A stretch of 64,000 bases of DNA from assembly GCA_023846275.1 (NCBI GenBank), contig CM043865.1, positions 6,870,068 to 6,934,067 of the forward strand, given 5' to 3'. Positions 25,756 through 38,255 of this stretch are shown piece after piece. The notes beneath the pieces were generated by a model that saw only the letters and a list, made by a program, of their open reading frames with translations, was not told where the DNA came from and did not search any database. The position numbers and the translations under genes are program-made. This stretch comes from Vanilla planifolia. Lineage: Eukaryota; Streptophyta; Magnoliopsida; Asparagales; Orchidaceae. The first letter of the stretch is position 1; each line of letters opens with the position of its first letter.

Positions 25756-25866
25756 ATGGATGATGGTAAGGTGAAGAAAATGCTGATTGAACGCTCTTTA
25801 ATTTCTATGGCTGAATGTTGGGATTTCAAAGACTCATACCTCTCCTCACAGGAAAAGCTAATTTAA
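25756..25866 (+). CDS. Possible small reading frame or terminal exon (36 residues), unidentified
   Basis: A T-rich tract of about 18 bases ending TAG (to 25752) looks like a splice acceptor and is followed at once by an open frame. Its translation (MDDGKVKKMLIERS...) has balanced, coding-like composition unlike its AT-rich surroundings and ends at a TAA. Upstream, AACCCTAA near 25690 resembles a plant 5' leader motif. The internal GATGGTAAGG could equally be a donor. I recognise no family. It could be an exon scrap of a decayed gene or chance. Confidence 0.18.
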   Translation: MDDGKVKKMLIERSLISMAECWDFKDSYLSSQEKLI

Positions 25867-26149
25867 AAGAAGATTAAACTGGTTGCCTTCTTTTTTGAAG
25901 ATTTCCAACATAACGAACCACTGATCTGCTTACAAATAGAGGGTTACATGGAAGGAAAATGAATTAATTTATGCTGCCATGAATGCTTTGTTCAATGATA
26001 TTGTGTTTTTAATCATATGATAGTAATTGGAATTTGGAAAATCAATTTTCAATGCAGTATTAAGCCCACTTCTTATTTGTCCTCAGCAATAACTTTCAAA
26101 AACAACTTTTAAAGAACTCCGTTTCAACCACCACTGATGTGCTAAGGAA

Positions 26150-26900
26150 GCTACTGAATACTATATTTTGCAGACTTACAGGCTGCCTTTTCCTTATTTT
26201 GCACAATATTCTACTATAGAATCTGGGTAAGCTTTAGAATTTTAAACCAAAGCCCATGCTGCAGCACAATAGAATATTTAAAAAATGGAGTACATGAATC
26301 CAGATCTGTTGCTTAAAGAGTATAGTATTATGCAGTTGTTGGTAGATCCAACTGGGGACCTGAACCAAAATATTTTCCTGGAACAGTTCTGCTGAAAGAG
26401 ACCATCTTTTGTGTTCCCAATGGAGAGACTAATGTCTGTCTCTTGTTGCTTCTGCAGCTGAATTATTAGTAAAAGCTGCCAGTAGAGCTTCAGTGAATGC
26501 AAAACTGGAAGAATACAGCGTATAGGACGATGACCCGCCGCGAACCCAGGAGAAATTTTCATCGAATGACTGTTTTTTCTGTTTGTTTTCCGCTTATTTA
26601 ATAGTACAGTAGCTTGATCCAGTTGTAACAGACGTTGAACACTGCAGGCTGTGACTCTTGGTGTTGTTTACTTCGTGTTCTGGGTTTTTTTGTCGCCTTC
26701 TTCCTCTAGAAATCTCCTTCCAGTTTCGGGAAATTCCAGTGTTTAGAATCTGGTAAAACACAGATGGAGGCTCAGTTCTTTTAAACAGACTACTGAACTC
26801 GATCGAGTCATACTTTTAAACATAGTTGATGCACGTGTGAAAGTTTATACGGTATGGTAGTTGTTATTTTGAAGCGTGTAGTTACGACAACATTGAGGTA
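26150..26900. other. Genic-looking island, unidentified
   Basis: Base composition is more even than on either side, with splice-like signals (TTTTGCAG at about 26170, CTTCTGCAG near 26457), but no open frame that I can join into a known protein. A 94-codon minus-strand frame (26278-26562) has no recognisable domain. It could be an old gene or UTR fragment or a non-coding RNA locus. Confidence 0.25.
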
Positions 26901-27280
26901 ACCGGTAATTTAGGGCCATGCATCGCTTAACAATGCAGGAAATAGTGCTTAGTAATAATATTGATATGATTTCTGTAAACGAGTTTGATAAACAGCTATG
27001 AAAGATATGTGTGGTTTTGCAATAATTCAACTTGTTAATGGAACTTGTTTTGATTTGGATGCATGAAAATTATTTTTGGTGTTACATGAGGAGAAGAACG
27101 TATATGTGAGAATGAAATGAAGTTTATTTAAAAGAAAAATTCTAGTCTTCTTTCTTGTTCCCTAAGAGAAATCATGAGAATGTTGCCATTAATCTCAAGC
27201 ACAAGGAAACAACTATCGGAGAAGCTACAACATATGTTTAGCTCTTGTGAGATCTTCCATGGTCCTTTTTTTTCTCAAGT

Positions 27281-27446
27281 TAGGTTTTCATATTCAACTC
27301 CTGGTTTTTCATTCTACTTTTCTCAATGTGTGCTCTTGTTTAACATTCCATTTAACCTCATGCTAGGTTTTCGTATTCAACTTTTTGTTTTTTATTCAGT
27401 TTTTCTCGGTGTGTGCTCTTGTTTATCATCTATTTAATGTCCCACT
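27281..27446. repeat. Tandem duplication, period 83 bp
   Basis: Copies begin at 27281 and 27364 with TAGGTTTTC(A/G)TATTCAACT and share GTGTGCTCTTGTTTA near their ends. Divergence is moderate. Confidence 0.85.
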
Positions 27447-28849
27447 AGTTCAATTGTAAATGAACAAGCATGAGAATTTGATCTTTGCAGTCATCTTGAA
27501 AAGTTTATCTACAAATCAAATGAGATTTATTTGGAGGTTAGCAAGACAATTTGGGGTTTACATATAAACTTTAACATATGATTGTGGTTACATATTTGGG
27601 TCTCAATTCTATAGGTAATATCCTTTGCAAGACATTCTAATGAACTGTATGTCGCTTCACGAATTATTTCATCACCAATGGTCAATTTAGGGAAGGTATT
27701 TTCCTATTACTGAATCCAAATTTAATTTGCTAAGTAAAAGCTTTGCAACAACATCATCAAGCACAATAAGACATCTAATTAGACATAAACATGTTAGTCA
27801 TTTGAACTTTTCTCTGTTATGATAGAACTAACAAGAATAAGAAAACTTATAAGAGCCAAAAACCACATAAAACACTTCATTCAAAAAAAAAAAAAAGGAT
27901 TAATTCTAATACAACTTGGTAAAAAGAAGTTTGAGTTAACAAGAATAAAAGATCACTCCACTATATTATTAGAGAGATATTTAAAACTCAAAAATTTATG
28001 CTTATAGATATAAATTAGTTGATTATATATTAAAATCTCAATACTATATTTAACATTGAATATGAAACTAATATAACTCTCATTTATACTAAAAAGATAT
28101 ACTCCATTCTAGATAGAGCTCATAAGCCTATAATTAGTATTAAAAAAATATTACATGAAGAAAATGTTAACTTATACAATGAACCACCACGATATCTCTA
28201 CTTCAAAATAAGGAACAACGACTATTTAAAATTTGGCAAGAGACATGATCCAAGTTCTTGCAAGTATTTTGGGCTTCCAATTGAAATCTAATTAGCCAGA
28301 AAAAAAAACTCGGAGGTTGCATTGTTATGTTATCACTTTCAAGCTCTATAATGTGTTACATTCTTATATGAGTGAGGTGGGTTCCCATCTCTAGTAAAAG
28401 ACCTCATTCTAAACTATTTATTCAAACTCTATAGAATTATAATAGCAAAAAAGAAAGATTGAATAAGAAAAGAAAAGATGAGATAGAGAAATTTGTAAAT
28501 CAAAATCAAGTGAAACTTCAAAAAAAAAAATGTTTTTTTTCTCTAAAATGGGACTCTCTTGTTTCATTCTTTATACCTTTATTTATTTATGAAGACTACA
28601 TCTTTGGTTATAATACTAAATTATTTGACAATTTTACTCAAAATAATGCTCTTCAACCTCATGAACCCATCTAAGCCGTACCACGAATACGCGGGGATGC
28701 TTTTTGTGCTACACATGCCTGCTGCTTTTAGAGTGTGTGTGTGCACACAAATACACTTTCAGTATATTCATGCATTTTGATGCTTTTTTGACAAACATGT
28801 GCAAATACACATGCTTTTGTGGCTCTCATTCCATGTGAGCATGCACAAG

Positions 28850-28880
28850 ACCATGCTCTTCATGCTAGCATGAGCATGGT
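28850..28880. repeat. Nested inverted repeat in CATGC-rich DNA
   Basis: Arms ACCATGCTC (28850-28858) and GAGCATGGT (28872-28880) enclose the perfect palindrome CATGCTAGCATG (28861-28872). The surrounding 28.7-28.96 kb is rich in CATG and ACACA words. No gene is associated. Confidence 0.85.
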
Positions 28881-28959
28881 TACCATGCTAGACTTATGCA
28901 CGAGTGAGTTGCACACATGTGCCATATGCCTTTCATGTCATATGGTTATCATATTTGTC

Positions 28960-30840
28960 AATTCCTTATTTAAAAGGTCATTTTGTTCTTCAAAAACTTC
29001 TCAAAACCAAATTATTCAAAAACTAGATGAATCTAGAATAGATTTTTTAATCAATTGTATTTTAATTGCAAATTATAATTTCATTAATCTCATAGTATTC
29101 TCTTTGTAATCATTAAAACAAATGTAGCATATTTATATAATATTATCATAGCAAGTTAATTATAATAATAATGGGTATCTACTCATAATCTATACAAACA
29201 ATAATTTTTAGTAGTGGAATCTGATCTCTATGATTAGATAATCAAATAGTTTTATTTCTTTAAGCTTTTTAGTTAGCTTTTGGCATTTTATATTAGTGTA
29301 AAAATTTGATGATTATAATTGGAAGCCCAAGAGAGATGTTCTTTCTGTGCCTCTCTCCTTAGAACTCCAAGTACTAAGAGATCTATTAGTGAGCCTAACT
29401 AATAGATTTTAGCCATTGGAAATCTTACAGGTCGATACCCAAGAACAATTTTTACATAATAATATAATAAACAATAAATAGAAAACGATAACAAAAAGAA
29501 AAAATACAATTAAAAAAATAAGAGAATATAAATATAGATTATAATTGATAAGTAAAATCTTAAATTCAAGAGAAAATCATTACTACTCTTATTAGTTGAG
29601 AATTTTTCAAGAAAACACTGAAATGATTTTCTATCTTTGTAATCCAAAATCACTCATAAATTTTTAGATTTAAGAACTTGATGATATATAGGATTATTAA
29701 AATCACTATTAATAATATATAAAATATTCCAAAATATCGTATTTTCTTCACTAACTTAATTAGACAATTTAATAAGCTCTTTAATGCGTGATATATTATT
29801 TTGTTGTTAATATCTATACAGTTAATTGCATAATCCATTTGTCTTACTCTGATTAATTATCAGTCATAATTTTTCAATTAATTGATCTAACAATTCGATC
29901 TTTAATTCAACCAAAGAGTAATGCTTTTATTGCCATCATTTTAAGAACCCATCCAATCCAAAGCCATAACAAGTAATTTGATTACCTATAACAAAAAACT
30001 GGTAGGTAAAAATGCATGATAACCACACATAATATCAATCATCACTTAAAAGCAAATCTTCATAAAAATTATATTATCTTCATTATTATTCTAATCTCTC
30101 ACAATAATTTGAACCCCATATAATACAATATATCTCCTCATCAATCAACATGAAAACAAACTAAGAAAAAATGCAACAAAATTTCTTAGTGATAACAATT
30201 TTGGTAATTATGTCTAATAGTTTATAATAACAAAAATTTTTATTAATATCATCATCATCAATGATAATACTTTATATATTTTTTATAATTGAGTGAAAAA
30301 TAATTTTCAAATAAATAATACTCTTAATAATCACAAATACAATACAACCATCTTATTCATTCTCAATCCCCATAAAAGATTCTTTAATCTTATCATCTCC
30401 TTTGTAACTCTAAAGATAACTATAAACTTAATAATTTGAAGACAATTTTCAAACCAAGAAATTTTACTTAAACTAGACAGAAATTGAGATATTGTTTACA
30501 CTATCAAACTTATCAACCAAATACATATTTACAAATCCCTAAAAGTTAACGTTATCCACGTTGAAATAATAATGCCATGTACACAGTACCTTAGATATTT
30601 GGACAAATCTATTCTTACATCTGTTGATCCCAAATCTATTCCCATTTTACAATTAGTTCAAGACCTCAAACATTTTACATTACAATGAACAAATGTCTTG
30701 TTCGTAATATCATAAGTAATATAATTCCACAGAAATGTGAACAACTTTGTTAAAGATGTGACTATCTAAATCCAGCAAGCTCAAAAATAAGGATAAGAAA
30801 CACATCAATAACTATAATCTGAGTACAGCATTCACAGCCT
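28960..30840. other. AT-rich intergenic DNA, no gene recognised
   Basis: No coding segment, RNA gene or bounded repeat could be supported between the CATGC-rich patch and the end of the tubby-like gene. The last part (about 30.6-30.85 kb) should include the 3' UTR of that gene on the minus strand. Confidence 0.6.
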
Positions 30841-30846
30841 CCATAT

Positions 30847-33800
30847 TCATTCACAAGCTAGCTTAGTACCAAAGCTTGTGAGGCAGATGGCAAATGCCTG
30901 GAATGCTGAGAGGGGTTCCCTATAATCCATGGTGAACAAGTCTTCCCCAACCTTTCCAAACTGTAGCAACACAGCCCCTTCATCTTCAGCAGCTGAAACA
31001 AGCTGGAAGTTCTTCACTGAGGCAACAGTCACACGCCCGTGGAAATTCAAACACCAACATTGGAGATGCTCGTGCCATCTTGGAGCCTTGTTCTTGAGAA
31101 CCATGCAGCTTGATAAACCCTTGGTTTTGTTTGTGGGTTTCAAAAGATCATCTTCTGAGGAATCTCCTCCCAACGGATATTGTAACGTGCATAACATTCT
31201 TCTTGGTCCCCTAGATTTCAAAAGATTGAATTTGTAGGAAATCTGGCCAATCTCAAAGTTTCCAGTGGGAACATGAGGAGTGATTCGCTTGCTAGCAAAT
31301 CTTTGGCTCAAACGGTTGCTCGAAGGCTTGGCAACGTCAGATTGAGGACTGGTGTCATAAAGCATGAAGTTGGTTCCCAGGAAATCAGACCTGCGAAGTG
31401 GAAGTTGAATTGCTTTAATTGCCTATATTTTGTGATAACAAGGAGGAGAAGCTTTCAAGTTTTAACAGAGCATTTATACTGGGTGATAGGGGTGTCATGC
31501 TATATAACGGTAAAGCACACACATACAGCTTGTTAGGCAGATATAAAAATAACAAATGTCCTCTCAATTACAAAATGACAATGTCCCCTTCTTTCAAAAA
31601 TAGAAAGCCACTTAAACCCTACTGAACATGCCAGTTTCAGTTGGAACCCCCGACTACAAAGGAGTTGGTGGGAATAAATCTCCACCTCGCCAATTTTTGT
31701 GTTCTCATCTCTCAACCCTAAACTCTAAAATCTATGAAGTCACTTTCTCTTTCCATCTTTGCCTCCATTATTCAACAAATAAAACTCTAGCCGGAAGAGC
31801 TACCTTATTTCCTTACTCTTCTTCATCACCACAACCAAGAAATCCCATGCTGCTTCAACAAAGCTTGGGCTGTCTCCATCTCCTTCCACCTCCCCCTTCT
31901 TCACTTTCCTCTTCTCCTACATCTATTCCTAGTGTGGCTTAAACTCTAATTTTCTCTATATTTTTTAAGTAGTCAGTTTTCTATTTTTGTAATTCACTGA
32001 TAAATAACTATTAAAATTTTAGTACAATAAAATTAAGTATGTTACTATTATCTTGCTTTTACATTTAATTGCAGAATATAAACTAAGTTGTTTGATAATA
32101 AATTAATATTGAAATAGTTTATACATAGAAACAATTTTTTAAGCCTGGACATTATTTTTGTGTTAATTGAATCCACTTAAATTGACTTCATAGATTTTAG
32201 AGATACCATTTGACTTAAAAAAACTTAAGATGAGGCTCCTTTTAATATGCATGAGGCTAATCATATCAATAGATTCATAGAGTGACAACTCACCTGATTT
32301 TAGTTAACAATGTCCTTCCTTTTATTCATGATAATCATAATATATTAATATGAGTATAAAAATATAACAGACATGATGATGAGTCATTTGTATAGCATAT
32401 AGATTTGTATGTGATACACTATGATTGATGTACATTTCAATCTTTATTGCTCATAAGTGTATTCATATTGAGCATGTTTATATACATACAACATATATAT
32501 ATTTATATATCTTGAAATTCAAAACAATATAACATTACATTGATTAAAATATAATAATAATCATAAAGAAAAATGTTGAACATAATCGAATGAAATAAAG
32601 TAATATGACATTAAAGTATTTATCCCAAAAGTTAATCTACTGTTGCCACTCTTATGATGACAATCCTTCAATCTAGTATGTTGACTTTAAATTATATGTA
32701 ATAACATTTGGATTTACAATGCAAACTAGAATGTAAAACTTTTAATTAAAAAATAGAAAATAAACAAGTTAATAAAATGGCACCAATACATGCACAAAAT
32801 GAGGATTATGAACATGCAAATATGTAGATGTGATTACTTTGGGTGCATGAATTGGTGTGCATCGAAAATCCTAACAATGTTAGATATAATTTTAAAATCA
32901 ACCTACTAAATTGAAGGATTATCATCATAAGAGCGATAATGATAGATTAACTTTTAAGATGGATAATTTAATATCTTATTATTCTTTCATTTGATTATTT
33001 TCAACATTTTTCTTAATGATCATTATTATATTTTTATCAATATAATGTCATACTATTTTGGATTTCAATATGGTTATAATTATTTCTTTATCCTTGAATA
33101 AATTAAAAAGAATTTTTCTTCTGTTATAAACTTTTTCTTACAATGTGTATATCGTATTCTTTTCATAACAAAAAGCCAAATTACTTGGCTCTAATCACAA
33201 CTTATATAGTGTGGATTATAGTTACATTCTTTTAATCCTACACAAGCTGTTCGAGTGTACTTCCTATACCAAGCCGTATGAAACTATGACTAAGATGTAT
33301 TTTTTTACAGGCATAAGTATAATACGATCAAACATTGAGGGAAAAATGATAGTTCTTCCTACAAGAACATATAAAGCATACAAAATATTTTCAAAATACA
33401 TTCCTGACTACAACAAGGAGAGCTAAACGTTATGTATTGAAATGGGAACAAAATCTTCAACTCAAAGCTTTCCTTTAGCAACACTAGCTAAATTCTTATA
33501 CATAATGAACTTTATTCATGCACAAAAATAATAAAAATACAAAACCTCTCATATTATGTATGAGCACTTTTATTGCAAAACCAAGAACAACATAATTACT
33601 AAGCAGCACTAATTGTCGGGCAAGTACACGTTAAGCCAGGTAAGCCGAATCTATTTTAGGAGGGAGAACATAGACAAGCAAAAAAACCCCATAGCATAAT
33701 CTGACTTAAAAGCCCAAACCTAATGAAATAATTTTAGCAAGCTCAAGACCAAGCATAATCTAGGAACTACTTTTAAGAGTGTTTGACAAAGTCCTAACAA

Positions 33801-36000
33801 TGACACATACCACATATGATAAAATGATTCACAACTCTAGTGAAATTGAAAAAACTACAAAGCAAATGCTGTCATATAATATGTTAAATTGTTTTATTGA
33901 AATTTGCAATGGATATAAGCTTGTTTTTTCTCCAATTTTATGTTCTTCAATATCCAAAATAATTAACTAGATTTCCTTAGCCATGCTTTTGTTTGAGAAT
34001 ATTATGACAATTTGGCGGTCACAAAGGCCTGTTAACCCAAATATAATTGGGCAAGCCCACCAAAATGTAGGCCATGGCGCAGACCCAATCTTCAGATTAT
34101 AGCATCAAGTTCAACTGGGTCCAACCTATGACAAACCTGACCCTCCCAACGATCAAGTCTATCATTGAGCACTACCTTTTAGGAGAAATGGTAACTTTTG
34201 TTTTGTTATAGCAAAGAAAGACAATGATCGAATGTTCTAACAAAATCTCACCTCAACTTTCCCATATATGCATGGCTTCCTTGAGAGAGATCATCAGCGT
34301 CAAGGGAAATTATATATTCAGTACGGTACCCACGTCTAAACCTTCGTGCCGCCATGAGAAACTTCCCTTTGTCCATAAATGCTGTAAGAACAAGTAGATT
34401 AGCTAAAACAAAGGAAAAAAAAAAGAAAAGCTCACAAATGGAATAAATAACATAATAAGACCAAACATTTATCAGCAAGAAAAACTATAATCTGAGACCA
34501 AAGGGATAATTCGGAAACTTATTATTAGTTGAAGTCAAATAAATTGTGGCACACTTGTGAAATTTGCATTATAAGAAAACCTATGAAATTTGCATCCCAA
34601 TGCTCTTAAAGCATAAATGTCAAAATAAATGAATGCTAATAGTTTTGTACCCAAATAAGCATTATCCAACTGGCCATAGCATCATTACACATAAACCAGC
34701 GATTTGGAAATTTTTTCCAAATATTCTCGTCCTCAGGTCATTCAAGAAACAACCTTCACAATAATTTGTCTAATTTGTTAATTGATGCATCTTCTATGCC
34801 CCGTTATACATAAAAGAGAGGGTAAAAGTAGTCAGTAGATTTTATCTTTTCTCTTTAACCTATGCATCTAAATGCCCATTCACTTCACAAAGGATATCAC
34901 TTGAAGAAAAAGTAATTGAATGTTTGCAGTCAAAGATAAATATGCCCAATTGAATAGGCACAGTGCTCAGAAGAAAGTCGAAGGATGCTGTTAACATGGT
35001 AGAAATGAACCTCTTTGACCTAGTGATGCTGCTTTCTGAGCATAGCTCCGTCCAAAATGGCTTTGTAGGAAGCATGAGCCTCTAAAATTTAACTTTTTGA
35101 TAGAATAGAAAAAATAGCAACCAATCTATTCTTCCTATTGCAACATGACTGGTTTTCTACTCCCTTTAATTTCTAAAGAAATGTGCTTTGAAATAAACAA
35201 AACGTTGCTCTAAGAATATCAAGCGAAACAATGCTTAATATAAAGATAATTTCTTTGTAAACAAACAAAGTAAGCACTAATTTATTTCAAAAAAAAAAAA
35301 AAAAGGTGAACATCAAAATGAGAAGGTAAGTCTACGACTAGGTGCAATAATTTACTTACTCTGGGTGAGGCCAAGGTAGAGAAAAAATGTGGAGCTCTTC
35401 TTGTTCCTCTTAATAAAACACTGGATAGATAAGTCGCTTGGTCCAGGCTGCATTTAGGTAATAATCAGAATCATTTCATAGCAGAACACTAATAAGAATA
35501 AACCACGGCAGAACAGGCAGATCTACCACATCTAGATGCAAGAAAATGCTTCTCTTTCCACTGAAAATCAGGAAAGTTAGAATCCCCCAAAAGAGTAAAT
35601 CAAACAACAACGGAGGGAAAAAAAAGGGGACATGCAATCCCCACCAAATTCTTCCAAATTCGGAAAAGCAAGAATCCACCTGCTTAAGGGAGGAAGGAAA
35701 GGTGATCTTCCCAGTCTCTCGAGTGGATCTAACCACGGCGGTCGTGATCTCCCTCCACCTCCGACACACGCAAGCGCAGGAAACCACGTTCTTCCTCAGC
35801 GGCCACCGCTCCTCGCTCGCTTCCAGCCTCTCTATGATATTCCTCATCAAATCCGGAAGCATCCCGGCCCAGCGGTCGTCCCCTGCCCCAGAATCACCAG
35901 TCGTGCCATCGCTCTTAACATGCTGCTGCCTCCGCGGCTCTCCCAATAGATCAATCGAAGAACCTGAGCAACTACGGAGGAAAGCCATTCCCCTCGCCAT
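30847..36000 (-). CDS. Tubby-like F-box protein (TLP/TULP family), four coding exons
   Basis: Exons on the minus strand are 36000-35680, 35447-35360, 34381-34252 and 31390-30847. All introns are GT..AG and the phases agree, giving 1083 nt and 360 residues. Residues about 44-90 form an F-box ([17 protein letters not shown], then [11 protein letters not shown]). The tubby domain runs from about residue 108 ([14 protein letters not shown]) to the family's closing signature [15 protein letters not shown]. The basic run [13 protein letters not shown] matches the tubby strand that holds the Lys/Arg residues binding PIP2 in mammalian tubby. In plants such proteins are membrane-tethered and released on signalling, and the F-box can bind SKP1/ASK adaptors of an SCF ubiquitin ligase; those roles are inferred here. 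The protein is shorter than many plant TLPs (about 380-450) because the variable loop inside the tubby domain is short. The start is the first ATG giving an N-terminus before the F-box. Confidence 0.93.
31628..31942 (+). other. Coding-like segment inside intron, possible captured gene fragment
   Basis: The stretch is more GC- and CT-rich than the rest of the intron and has a 104-codon open frame on the strand opposite the host gene. Its second half is rich in Ser, Pro and Leu ([18 protein letters not shown], then a PPPP and serine-rich tail), much like plastid transit peptides or 5' exons. No family is recognised. It could be an inserted gene fragment, an antisense transcript or chance. Confidence 0.22.
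32512..33069. repeat. Long inverted repeat (arms about 211 bp), MITE-like or fold-back element
   Basis: The left arm 32512-32722 is the near reverse complement of the right arm 32859-33069. Long shared blocks include AAAAGTTAATCTA, CTCTTATGATGA and AATCCTTCAAT, with roughly one mismatch in five by eye. The arms are separated by about 136 bp. The element is non-coding. Transcription of the host intron would fold it into a long hairpin, a known source of small RNAs. No target duplication was identified. Confidence 0.85.
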
Positions 36001-36200
36001 CTCCTTTAAAGATCTAACGATCGATCGCCCTCTCCTTCTTCTTCGTCTCCCACTTCGTAGCTTTCAGACAAGTGCGCACGAAATGCGGGCGAAGCTGAAA
36101 ACGCAGATGGTAAGCTTTATTTGCTTACCATCTGATATTCTTACCCATACTTCATATAATTCTAATACTTGTAAGCTTTATTTGCTTCCAACTGTGACAT
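36001..36200 (-). promoter_or_regulatory. 5' leader and proximal promoter of the tubby-like gene
   Basis: On the minus strand the 110 bases before the ATG are purine- and GC-rich (GAAGAAGAAGGAGAGGG), typical of a plant 5' UTR. Further upstream lies AT-rich DNA with a weak TATA-like AATTATATGAAG (about 36145-36165). The word GTAAGCTTTATTTGCTT is repeated 60 bp apart (36111 and 36171 on the plus strand). The transcription start cannot be placed. Confidence 0.4.
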
Positions 36201-38022
36201 TGAAAAAAAATTAAAATATCAATATTAGATTGTTGAAATATATTATGAGAGTTTTATAGTTCTTAAATTATATCTAAAAAATATATGTAAAATATTTTTA
36301 AAATTTTTATAAATAAATACCAAAATAATCTTTTATCTTCGAAATAATTTATAAAATTGTCTAATGACATGATAAAAAAACGTAAAACATTTTAATTTTA
36401 TCTTTTAGCTACCCATCATTGACTCTCAAATGGCTACTTACAATCTTGTTGGATACTAGAAAATGACATGTGTTTCTTTTTTGAAAAATTGACTAATTTT
36501 AACAAAAAAAATCATTTTCTAAAAAAAATTGGTACGATAATTTAGGCAGCTGTATTTGAACGTGAACTTTTTTTTATTGCATTTCAATAATAAGCATACT
36601 TAAAAAAATGAATTATTTCAAACTTAATGTAGTTTAACATGCCTTTGTAATCATTGTTAAAAGTTTTGGTAGTATAACAGCTATTCAGGATGACTTATTT
36701 AATTTATATATATTTATTTTTAACATTTATAATGCCAAAAATATAAATCATTAATATATATTTTTATACGTAAACACAAAAACAATAACTTATATTGTCT
36801 AATAAGTATTGTCTATTAACATTATCAGTTGATAATTAAAACCAAAATATCATTTACTTATTATGGCTATCGATATCTATTAGTATTTCTTATCATGAAC
36901 AAAAAATATCATATGAGATGATGAATTGAGATGCTGATCACAAGCCTATGTTCAATTTGTTTTCATGATCATCAACCTTAAAATGTATGATTTAAAGTGG
37001 TGTGAGTTTTCACCTAAATAGAAACTAAGATCAACATATATTTATAGGATTGTATCCAAAGAACAAATAATAAATAATTGCATATAATAAATGATGTTAT
37101 AAGTACTTTAAAATAAAAAAATATTCATACATATAACTTTTTTTTTTGCTTCCATGTTATTTTACAAGGGTGTTTAACAAATCATATTCTTATATCTTGT
37201 CTAACTTTATAAGAGTCTAACTAATCTTGTTATTATATAAGAAAGCTTATTTTACCCAAACTTTATCTTTATAAGGAAGCGCTGTTCTTCCTAAAATCTT
37301 ATGAAATTTGTATTTTTCTCTTCTCTTTTCGACATCTTTTATAATAAGTCATTCATTTATCTTTTACAAGCATTCATATACGATTATGAACAAAATAGAA
37401 TATGACATAGACTTGAAACGTTTTTTGTTTATCATATGCATAAATTATGTAAATTAGATAGATTAAACTTGATGAAAACAAGTAAATAAGTTGTATGAAT
37501 TTATCAAAACTTTTTTATCCTGTTGTATTTTTCTTTTTCTCTTAGGTTGAGTGGCCAAACATTTGCGAAATAAATACAATAAAATTATTTTTGAGAAATA
37601 AATATAATAAAAATTAAAAAAATATTTTAAAGTCCATAATTCATCTTCTTCCCCTTGTGAGATTCACATTCTATTTTTCACTTAAGTTACCTGAATCGGC
37701 CAAGGAACCTAGCTAATGTACTTGGCTTGCATTAATTGGTTACCTATGACGACCCCCTCGATTCGCTCGACCCACATTGACCCATGCCAACTTACTAGTC
37801 TTTGTCAACCATGTAGTTTTTCCTGACCCATGCCTACCAAAAAATTTGATTAGTAACTCAGTTCACATCTCTTGTCCCTTTATTTTGCCACCCACTATTT
37901 CAACTTGCCATTACCATCACCCGAAATGTTGTTTATGGATTGCTTAATGTCAATTAAATTTGTAGTTATTTTTTAATTTTTTTTATTTATAAAAAATATT
38001 ATTGATGAATCTTTGAGATTCT

Positions 38023-38255
38023 TATAAATAGGGATGCTCATCATTTTAAAAATGAAAAATTTTAGAGTATAAATTTCTTTTATTTATGTGCTTTGACCTT
38101 TATAAACAAAAAAATTGCACCCAATTTTATTTAAAGAGATTCTAATTTCTCTTGTGAGAGAAAAGGATCAAAGATGAGAGACCTTTTACTAAGAGAGTTG
38201 GTAACTAAACAGTTGTGAGAGACAAAGATTAAAGGTGAGAGACCTTTCATAGGCA
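38023..38255 (+). promoter_or_regulatory. TATA-containing, LTR-like patch with 61-bp tandem duplication
   Basis: TATAAATA at 38023-38030 is followed by GGGATG, the usual look of an LTR promoter. About 120 bp further on, TTGTGAGAGA(A/C)AAAG with GATGAGAGACCTTTT-like sequence is repeated at 38152 and 38213, a period of 61 bp. No LTR ends or primer site were found, so this may be part of an old solo LTR. Confidence 0.3.

Larger units (their letters stand above)
31391..34251 (-). other. Intron 3 of the tubby-like gene (2.86 kb), holds repeats
   Basis: The donor GTGAGA follows exon 3 and the acceptor CTTCGCAG precedes the G that completes a split Arg codon, so the intron is well defined. It is far longer than introns 1 (232 bp) and 2 (978 bp). 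It contains a coding-like segment on the plus strand (31628-31942) and a long inverted repeat (32512-33069), so it has probably grown by insertion. Confidence 0.85.

Noticed and set aside
35546..36214. 222-codon plus-strand frame over the first exon of the tubby-like gene
   Set aside because: It is the antisense shadow of the F-box exon, whose minus-strand reading is clearly the real one.
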